The notes beneath the pieces are model-generated. The model made no database searches. It was given only the letters and a program-made list of their open reading frames with translations, and was not told the DNA's origin. Positions 1 to 4,548 of a stretch of DNA of 6,710 nt are shown here, in pieces. This DNA is from CAIQPS01 sp964631965. Lineage in GTDB: Bacteria; Actinomycetota; Thermoleophilia; RBG-16-64-13. The stretch spans positions 1-6,710 of the forward strand of contig CAZWAR010000135.1 of NCBI GenBank assembly GCA_964631965.1. The letters run 5' to 3'. Position numbers and translations under genes: made by a program. The first letter of the stretch is position 1, and each line of letters opens with the position of its first letter.

Positions 1-510
1 CCCTCCGACGGCATCACGTTCGTGCGCCAGCTGAAGGAACAGGGCTGGGCGCCGAAGTTCATGTTCGGGTACAAGGGCTTCTGGCCGGTGGACTTCATGA
101 AGGCTCTTGGGGCGGACTCCCAGTACATCGGCCACGACGGCTTCTGGTCGAAGGACCTGCCGTTCCCCTACTGCCAGGAGCTCGGCGCAGCGTTTGAGGC
201 GTCCCACGACGGCGCTACCTCGAACAGCGTCGGTCTGTCCTACGCGGCTGCGCAGGTACTGCTCAGGGCCATCGAGAACGCCGGCGTGTTCGAGGCCGGC
301 GCCGTGCGCGACCAAGTCTTCGGTCACACCTTCACAGGCACGACCATCGGCGACATCGTCTACGGGAGCGTCTATCCGGACGATCCGGGCATCGCCTACT
401 GGGCGCTCCTCGGCTTCCAGTGGATCGACGGCAAGCGCGTCATCACGGCCCCGCCTGAGTATGCGATGGGCAAAACCCAGACCATGCTTCCGTGGGACCA
501 GAGGAGCTAA
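1..510 (+). CDS. ABC transporter substrate-binding protein, branched-chain amino acid type (C-terminal part)
   Basis: The reading frame is open from the first base, so the N-terminal part, including any signal peptide, lies outside the window; 169 codons and a TAA stop remain. The protein would bind a small organic solute outside the membrane and deliver it to an ABC permease. The visible part matches the second lobe of the LivK/Peripla_BP_6 fold. It has the helix S-Y-A-A-A-Q-V-L-L-R-A-I-E-N-A-G, then a VRD...F.G...GDIVYG segment, and near the end the strand pair F-Q-W-I-D-G-K-R-V followed by A-P-P-E-Y. That last pair corresponds to the usual 'QW.DGK.V.V.P' ending of the family. The ligand cannot be read from this half; in this family it can be amino acids, amides, aromatic acids or other carboxylates. 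A terminator follows 65 bases later, so this is probably the last gene of its transport operon. The family is fairly certain, the substrate unknown. Confidence 0.85.
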   Translation, partial: PSDGITFVRQLKEQGWAPKFMFGYKGFWPVDFMKALGADSQYIGHDGFWSKDLPFPYCQELGAAFEASHDGATSNSVGLSYAAAQVLLRAIENAGVFEAGAVRDQVFGHTFTGTTIGDIVYGSVYPDDPGIAYWALLGFQWIDGKRVITAPPEYAMGKTQTMLPWDQRS

Positions 511-575
511 TGTTCACCTGCTCGTAGCGGAAACGGCGAGGCCTTTCTCGTCGTCGCCTTTGCAGATCGAGATAG

Positions 576-606
576 AACCCCCTCCCCGCGTGTCGGGGAG
601 GGGGTT
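576..606 (+). terminator. Rho-independent terminator after the binding-protein gene
   Basis: A perfect 13-base-pair stem, aaccccctccccg (576-588) paired with cggggagggggtt (594-606), encloses a 5-base loop. The 3' side runs into a short T-rich tail (ttt at 605-607, then ctcat). The stem is very GC-rich, and its position after the stop codon at 510 fits an operon end. The T tract is short, so termination may be incomplete. An attenuator controlling entry into the cupin gene at 662 is the alternative reading. Confidence 0.85.
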
Positions 607-648
607 TCTCATATGTTCGCGGCCTCGCCGATGCGGGCGCCGAAGCTG

Positions 649-660
649 AAGGGAGAAGGG
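649..660 (+). promoter_or_regulatory. Ribosome binding site supporting the GTG start of the cupin gene
   Basis: The purine run aagggagaaggg ends one base before GTG at 662. Its GGAG core (652-655) is 6 bases from the start. The ATGs at 613 and 631 are in other frames, so this site decides the start. Confidence 0.6.
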
Positions 661-661
661 C

Positions 662-1102
662 GTGGAAGAGAGCGAATACGCGAAGTACTTCATCACCAAC
701 ACCCCCCGGCATCCGGACCATCCGCAAAGCCGGGACCGGGACAGTAACATCCCCTGGTGCGACACCCTCTACATCTCGAACGAACTCGAGGGGACGGTGC
801 CGGGCGCCTTCTACCTCGAGACCTGCATGATGCTCCGCACGGGCTCCACCCCCGACCTGCTCGAGCCGCACAGTCACGACTTCGACGAGTACCTCATCTT
901 CCTGGGCACCGACCCTGACGACCACTTCGATCTGCACGGCGAGGTGGAACTCTGGGTGGGCGACGAGAAGCGCCTGCTCACGAGGTCCTGCGCGGTGTTC
1001 GTGCCGGCCGGCGTCCCCCACTGTCCACTGGTCGTCCACCGGGTCGACCGGCCCTTCATGTTCATCACCACCGGGAACGGAGCGGCCTACGACCGGGAAT
1101 GA
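662..1102 (+). CDS. Small cupin-domain protein, probably metal-binding
   Basis: This 146-residue protein has a single conserved beta-barrel (cupin) core. Cupin motif 1 is seen as P69-H70-S-H72-D-F-D-E76 followed by Y-L-I-F-L-G82. Motif 2 is P115-A-G-V-P-H120. Together H70, H72, E76 and H120 form the usual three-His/one-Glu metal site. After the core comes R-V-D-R-P-F-M-F-I-T-T-G. The GTG start is chosen because aagggagaaggg lies 2-13 bases upstream and no in-frame ATG with a better site precedes it. There is no signal peptide, so it should be cytoplasmic. Small cupins of this kind are often left as hypothetical proteins in anaerobes; roles range from dioxygenase or isomerase to ligand sensor, and the sequence does not decide among them. 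It points toward the minus-strand oxidoreductase operon and ends 124 bases from it. The fold is well supported, the function is not. Confidence 0.8.
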   Translation: MEESEYAKYFITNTPRHPDHPQSRDRDSNIPWCDTLYISNELEGTVPGAFYLETCMMLRTGSTPDLLEPHSHDFDEYLIFLGTDPDDHFDLHGEVELWVGDEKRLLTRSCAVFVPAGVPHCPLVVHRVDRPFMFITTGNGAAYDRE

Positions 1103-1104
1103 GT

Positions 1105-1143
1105 AGGGGCCTCGACCGGCCACGGTCGCTCAGCGGGCCTTTT
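1105..1143 (+). terminator. Possible rho-independent terminator after the cupin gene
   Basis: An inner 6-base-pair hairpin, cgaccg (1113-1118) with cggtcg (1123-1128) and loop gcca, sits inside an outer pairing of 1105-1111 with 1136-1142. The outer pairing has four GC pairs, two GU pairs and one AU pair. A run of four T (1140-1143) follows. The structure is imperfect and partly uses the T run in the stem, so it is only a candidate. I see no equally good structure with a T run for the minus-strand operon that ends at 1227. Confidence 0.35.
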
Positions 1144-1172
1144 CGGCAAGCCTTCTCGGCAAGCTTTCTCGG
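1140..1172. repeat. 13-base tandem repeat, about 2.5 copies, between convergent genes
   Basis: The units start at 1140 (ttttcggcaagcc), 1153 (ttctcggcaagct) and 1166 (ttctcgg, then diverging). The first two differ at two positions. The repeat lies wholly within the 124-base gap between the stop codons of the cupin gene and the beta-subunit gene. No function can be assigned. Confidence 0.55.
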
Positions 1173-1226
1173 TCGACGCCTGCGACGCCGGCGCCCAGCG
1201 AAGCGATCGCCTGACAGCCCCGTGTC

Positions 1227-2168
1227 CTACTCGGCCGGCGCCTCCGCCGACCCGGCACACAACGCCTGCAGCACGCGGTAGCGCCGATCCACTTGGTCCT
1301 GCAGCACGGCCAGCTCGCCGGACTTCATGTGACGGAACTTGCCCAGCGTCGAAGTGAGGTCGCCCACCGGCTTCGCCTCCTTGACCTTCTGGGTGATGCG
1401 GTAGACGCCGTCCTCCATCTCCCACAGCGGAAAGTAGTTGGTCCTGACGGCATCGCGACACACCTGGATGGAGGAGTCCACCGGGATCCTCCAGCCGACG
1501 ACGCATGGGCAGAACACATGGACGTAGGCGAAGCCGCGCTTCGCGACTTCCTTGGCCTTCACCAGCTTCTTGGCGTAGTCCTCGAGGTGGCTGAGGGTGG
1601 CCGTTGCCACGTAGGGGATATCGTGCATGGCCATCACCAGCGGCAGGTTCTTCGACCCGGTCGTCTTGCCCTGACTCGCCCGTCCGGCGGGTGTTGTGCT
1701 CGTGGAGGCTCCGAAGGGCGTCGCACTGCTCTGCTGGATGCCCGTGTTCATGTAGCCTTCGTTGTCGTACGTGATGTAGATCATCTTCTCGTTCCGCTCA
1801 GCGGCCCCGCTGAGCGTCTGGAAACCCACGTCCTGGGAGCAGCCGTCACCCGTGTGACAGACGACGGTGGCGTCGATGCCGGCCTTCTGGTAGTAGCGGG
1901 TGAGTCCCGTCGCGCTGGAGGCGACCCCGGTCATGGTGCAGGCGTAGTACGGGTGCCGGTGCCAGGCCATGGTGTTCTGGCCGTGGAGTACCGGCGCCGA
2001 GCACGATGGGGTGCCCACGAAGATGATGTCTCTTCCCAGGACCCGCGATATGAACCTCAGGTTGAGCTCGAGGGCGCAGCCGGCGCAGAAGGCGACGCCC
2101 GGGGAGAAGTTGTCCTCGCCCACGTAGTAATCGCAGACCCTGGGTTGTCTCTTGCGTTGCTCTGCCAT
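1227..2168 (-). CDS. porB: 2-oxoacid:ferredoxin oxidoreductase, beta (thiamine-diphosphate and Fe-S) subunit
   Basis: This 313-residue subunit carries the thiamine diphosphate (TPP) site and one [4Fe-4S] cluster of a four-subunit enzyme that interconverts a 2-oxoacid plus CoA with an acyl-CoA, CO2 and reduced ferredoxin. TPP-binding signatures are G107-D-G-C and, 25 residues on, Y134-D-N-E-G-Y-M-N-T-G, followed by Q-S-S-A-T-P-F-G; this last segment is diagnostic of PorB. Four cysteines match the family's cluster ligands: C28 and C31 (C-A-G-C), C56 (P-S-C-S-A-P) and C222 (C-P-C-V-V-G-W). The length is normal for PorB (about 300). The ATG is preceded by GAGGG (2175-2179) with 6-base spacing. 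It is the last gene of the operon and is separated from alpha by 81 bases. The cluster region C-A-G-C-A-L-E-L-N departs from the commoner C-A-G-C-G-A. The symbol names the subunit; whether the substrate is pyruvate, a branched-chain or an aryl 2-oxoacid is not determined. Confidence 0.92.
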   Translation of the reverse strand: MAEQRKRQPRVCDYYVGEDNFSPGVAFCAGCALELNLRFISRVLGRDIIFVGTPSCSAPVLHGQNTMAWHRHPYYACTMTGVASSATGLTRYYQKAGIDATVVCHTGDGCSQDVGFQTLSGAAERNEKMIYITYDNEGYMNTGIQQSSATPFGASTSTTPAGRASQGKTTGSKNLPLVMAMHDIPYVATATLSHLEDYAKKLVKAKEVAKRGFAYVHVFCPCVVGWRIPVDSSIQVCRDAVRTNYFPLWEMEDGVYRITQKVKEAKPVGDLTSTLGKFRHMKSGELAVLQDQVDRRYRVLQALCAGSAEAPAE

Positions 2169-2174
2169 GTCAGA

Positions 2175-2179
2175 CCCTC
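2175..2179 (-). promoter_or_regulatory. Ribosome binding site of the beta-subunit gene
   Basis: GAGGG on the minus strand lies 6 bases before the ATG at 2168 and supports that start. Confidence 0.55.
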
Positions 2180-2186
2180 GCTTGCA

Positions 2187-2210
2187 GCGCGGCCGGCGCA
2201 GCTGCCGCGC
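2187..2210 (-). other. GC-rich hairpin between the alpha and beta subunit genes
   Basis: An all-GC 7-base-pair stem, gcgcggc (2187-2193) with gccgcgc (2204-2210), encloses a 10-base loop in the 81-base gap between alpha and beta. No T run follows, so it is not a terminator. It ends a few bases before the beta ribosome binding site. It could affect beta translation or mRNA processing, or be a chance product of the high GC content. Confidence 0.3.
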
Positions 2211-2249
2211 CCGCGCTCCTCGGTTCCCTTGCGGATTTCGCCGTGCCGC

Positions 2250-3521
2250 TCACGGAAGCCACGTCACTTGCTGATAGGCGCGGCCGGAGGCCGCCGCCTG
2301 GATGTCGTCGATCATGCCTGCTATGTGCTCCTGAGTAATGTCCATGTTGGCCAGACCGTCGATGAAGCTGAGCATCGGGACGACCCCGGTGTCGGGCGTG
2401 ACCGCCCTGGTCTCCATGTACAGAGGGCCGCAATCCCACCCGAAGCAGATGCTGCGGTCGAGCACGCCCACAGCCTTCCTGCCCTTCAGCGCCGCCGCCA
2501 GCCGTTCCTTGGGGAAGGGCCGGTAGAGGCGGATCTTCACCAACCCCACCTTGATCCCCTCGGCCCGTTTGGCGTCCACCACCGTGCGGGCCGTTCCCAC
2601 AGCGCTGCCGCTCGTCACCAGGACGATGTCGGCATCCTCGCAGCGGTACTCCTCCAACTGGCCGCCATAGGAGCGGCCGAAGGCTTGGGCGAACTCGTCC
2701 TCGATCTCCTCGAGCTTGGGCTTCACCCGCTCCATGGCCGCCATGTGCTTCTTGCGCAGTTCCACGTAGCCCATGCCGATGCCGTGGCTGCCGCAGCCCA
2801 GATACGAGCCGGGCAGCAGCTGCGGCCTCGGCGGTTGGCTCTTCAGCGCGGCCAAGTAGTCATCGACCTCGGTTATGGCCGGTATCCGAACCGATTCGGC
2901 CAGGAACGACAGGTAGTAGCCGTCGTAGTTCACGATCACCGGCAACTGTACGTCGTGGTCCTCAGCCAGCCGGAACGCCATGATGGTCGTGTCCATGATC
3001 TCCTGACAGTTCTCCACGATGAGCTGCACCCACCCGCTGTCCCGCACCGAGATCATGTCCTGCTGCCCCGAGCACACCGCGTGGATGCCCGGTGGTTCCC
3101 GGTTGACGTTGATCATCACGACCGGGGCGCGGTAGCCGGCGGTATTGAACATGGCGTCGTACATGTAGACGAGGCCGTAGGACGAGGTGGCGGTGAAGGC
3201 CCGTCCCCCGGCCATGCTGGCTCCGCAGACCACGTTCTGCGCGGAGTTCTCCCCCTCCACGGTCACGTACTCGCAGTCGAGGACCCCATCGGCGTGGAAC
3301 TTGGCCAGCTGCTCCACCACCTCGCTCTGGGGAGTGATGGGATAGGCGGACACCACGTCGGGGCGGCACAGCATGGCCGCCCAGGCGGCGGCGCCGTTCC
3401 CGGTGACGACCTTGGTCTGCGGCTCGGCGACGATGGCCGGCACCGGCAGGGAGGCGGTCTCGGCCGTTCGGCCCGGCGCCGGGGCGGCGGCAGCCCCGCC
3501 TGTGCGCTCAGTGGCACTCAT
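2250..3521 (-). CDS. porA: 2-oxoacid:ferredoxin oxidoreductase, alpha subunit
   Basis: This 423-residue subunit forms the pyrimidine-binding domain of the TPP site and part of the substrate pocket. After a 36-residue Ala/Pro-rich leader the family domain begins (T-G-N-G-A-A-A-W) and shows Y60-P-I-T-P-Q65, V88-E-G-E-N-S-A94, T110-A-T-S-S-Y-G-L117, R160-D-S-G-W164 and D200-G-Y-Y. A second domain follows from about residue 297 (A-D-I-V-L-V-T-S-G-S-A) to 395, including the R-L-Y-R-P-F-P motif at 331-337. It ends in V-T-W-L-P, as members of the family do, so the C terminus looks complete. The ATG is set by a strong AAGGAGG 5 bases upstream that lies inside the delta gene; the two genes overlap by 14 bases. 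One oddity: where most PorA proteins have an Asp-His-x-Asp stretch before R-D-S-G-W, this one has S-G-Q-Q-D (151-155), which suggests an unusual substrate or a divergent subfamily. Confidence 0.93.
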   Translation of the reverse strand: MSATERTGGAAAAPAPGRTAETASLPVPAIVAEPQTKVVTGNGAAAWAAMLCRPDVVSAYPITPQSEVVEQLAKFHADGVLDCEYVTVEGENSAQNVVCGASMAGGRAFTATSSYGLVYMYDAMFNTAGYRAPVVMINVNREPPGIHAVCSGQQDMISVRDSGWVQLIVENCQEIMDTTIMAFRLAEDHDVQLPVIVNYDGYYLSFLAESVRIPAITEVDDYLAALKSQPPRPQLLPGSYLGCGSHGIGMGYVELRKKHMAAMERVKPKLEEIEDEFAQAFGRSYGGQLEEYRCEDADIVLVTSGSAVGTARTVVDAKRAEGIKVGLVKIRLYRPFPKERLAAALKGRKAVGVLDRSICFGWDCGPLYMETRAVTPDTGVVPMLSFIDGLANMDITQEHIAGMIDDIQAAASGRAYQQVTWLP

Positions 3522-3915
3522 CGAAGCCTCCTTCCGGCGTCATCACGATGGCACCCGTCGGGCACTCCCTGGCGCACACTCCACAGCCCTTGCAATATTC
3601 CATGTCGGCCGCGTAGTGGACACCGTCCTCATCGTCGCCGATGCACTGTATGGGACAGAAGATGTAGCAGAACCCGCAGGCGTTGCACTTCTCCTTGATG
3701 AAGACAGGCCGCTCGGTCCGCCAATCCCCGGTATGCAGGCAAAGCAACTCATTATTCGAGACGGACCAGCTCGCTTCAGTCTCAAAGATCTCCTCGGTCT
3801 GTTTCACCCGGCTGTCGGGGGCGTGCCCTCCGGGCGCCTTGCCGCCGGCCGCGCGGGTGGAGCCCCCCGCGCCTTCCCGCCTCGCACCGGCCGCCGTGCC
3901 GCCGTCCTCTACCAT
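3508..3915 (-). CDS. porD: 2-oxoacid:ferredoxin oxidoreductase, delta (two-cluster ferredoxin) subunit
   Basis: This 135-residue ferredoxin-like subunit carries electrons from the catalytic core to external ferredoxin. Two [4Fe-4S] motifs are complete: C77-N-A-C80-G-F-C83-Y-I-F-C87-P, and C108-K-G-C111-G-V-C114-A-R-E-C118-P. The PorD signature just before the first cluster, T-G-D-W-R-T-E-R-P-V-F (62-72), is present. PorD proteins are usually about 85-105 residues. The excess here is a leader of roughly 45 residues rich in Gly, Ala, Arg and charged residues. The ATG at 3915 has AGGTGA 4 bases upstream and overlaps the end of the gamma gene by 7 bases. A GTG at 3807 would give a normal-length protein but has no close ribosome binding site, so I prefer the long form. 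The gene ends 14 bases inside alpha, which implies coupled translation of gamma, delta and alpha. Confidence 0.92.
   Translation of the reverse strand: MVEDGGTAAGARREGAGGSTRAAGGKAPGGHAPDSRVKQTEEIFETEASWSVSNNELLCLHTGDWRTERPVFIKEKCNACGFCYIFCPIQCIGDDEDGVHYAADMEYCKGCGVCARECPTGAIVMTPEGGFDECH
3527..3533 (-). promoter_or_regulatory. Strong ribosome binding site of the alpha gene, inside the delta gene
   Basis: AAGGAGG on the minus strand, 5 bases before the ATG at 3521, is the best Shine-Dalgarno sequence in the window. It fixes the start and thereby shows that the Ala/Pro-rich leader of alpha is translated. Confidence 0.75.
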
Positions 3916-4463
3916 GTCATCACCTGCACTTCCTCATAGCCGCGCTCGGCGTTCCGGATGTTCTTCTTGAGGATGTCGCCGTCCAGATGGTCGGCCAGGC
4001 CCTGCAGCACCGATTCCAGTCTCACCCACCCGGTAGCACGAGCCAGAGCCCCGATCAGGCAGGTGTTGGGGATGTCCCGGCCGATCTCGCAGAGCGCCAC
4101 AGCGGTGGCGTTGATCACCGCGGCCCGCTTCACGCTGGGATGCGGCGGTTCGGAGACGTCCTTGGGGCTGTTGAGCACCAGGATGCCATCGGGCTTGAGA
4201 CCCTCGAACAGGGTCTTGATGTTCAACAGGGTCGGGTCGATCACCACCAGGCAGTCCGGCGTGTAGATCTGCGTCTTCTCCCTGATGGGCTCCTCGTCGA
4301 ACCGGGTGAACGCCACCACCGGCATCCCTCGCCGCTCGAAGCCGTACATGGGGAAGCTGGCCACGCACTTGCCCTCGGCCGCGCAGGCCGAAGCCAGCAT
4401 CCTTGCCGCCAGTACCGCGCCCTGGCCTCCCCGGCCGTGGAATCTGATCTCTTTCGCCGCCAT
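3909..4463 (-). CDS. porC: 2-oxoacid:ferredoxin oxidoreductase, gamma subunit
   Basis: This 184-residue subunit has the typical length of PorC/VorC, the domain associated with CoA handling in these enzymes. The opening E-I-R-F-H-G-R-G-G-Q-G-A-V is the family hallmark. It is followed by F-P-M-Y-G-F-E-R-R-G-M-P-V (37-49), E-P-I-R-E-K-T-Q-I-Y (58-67) and V-V-I-D-P-T-L-L (73-80). There are no Fe-S motifs, as expected. The ATG has AAGGAG (4468-4473) 4 bases upstream. It is the first of the four subunit genes and lies 85 bases after the ligase gene; its TAG stop overlaps the delta start by 7 bases. As a stand-alone gamma it places the enzyme in the heterotetrameric class, not with single-chain PFOR or two-subunit indolepyruvate enzymes. 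Confidence 0.93.
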   Translation of the reverse strand: MAAKEIRFHGRGGQGAVLAARMLASACAAEGKCVASFPMYGFERRGMPVVAFTRFDEEPIREKTQIYTPDCLVVIDPTLLNIKTLFEGLKPDGILVLNSPKDVSEPPHPSVKRAAVINATAVALCEIGRDIPNTCLIGALARATGWVRLESVLQGLADHLDGDILKKNIRNAERGYEEVQVMTW

Positions 4464-4467
4464 CTCT

Positions 4468-4473
4468 CTCCTT
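4468..4473 (-). promoter_or_regulatory. Ribosome binding site of the gamma-subunit gene
   Basis: AAGGAG on the minus strand lies 4 bases before the ATG at 4463. The 85-base gap upstream of gamma holds no other gene, and I see no convincing promoter in it. Confidence 0.65.
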
Positions 4474-4548
4474 GTCGCTCTCCCACCCGGCCCCGCGCCC
4501 CGGACGGTCTATCGCTCCCGGCCGGCCGCCGTTGCCGTCGCGGTGGGC

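Noticed and set aside
535..558. A second hairpin (ggcga with tcgcc) just after the binding-protein stop codon
   Set aside because: It has only five base pairs and a 14-base loop. The perfect hairpin at 576-606 is a far better terminator.
443..1123. A 226-codon open frame on the minus strand over the cupin gene
   Set aside because: It runs through the terminator and is antisense to the cupin gene, whose two metal-binding motifs show it is the real coding strand.
2170..2439. A shifted minus-strand frame continuing past the alpha stop to one base before the beta ATG, as if alpha had a frameshifted Ala/Pro-rich tail
   Set aside because: Alpha already ends with the usual family C terminus (V-T-W-L-P), so no tail is missing. 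An open frame of this length is unsurprising in GC-rich DNA. A comparison with relatives would settle it.
1293..3698. An 801-codon open frame on the plus strand
   Set aside because: It lies antisense across the beta, alpha and delta genes, which have clear family motifs. Its protein is His/Arg/Val-rich with no recognisable domain. Long antisense frames are common in GC-rich DNA.
4464..4548. An internal promoter or regulatory element between the ligase and gamma genes
   Set aside because: Beyond the gamma ribosome binding site I found only short GC palindromes and no convincing -35/-10 pair or long stem.
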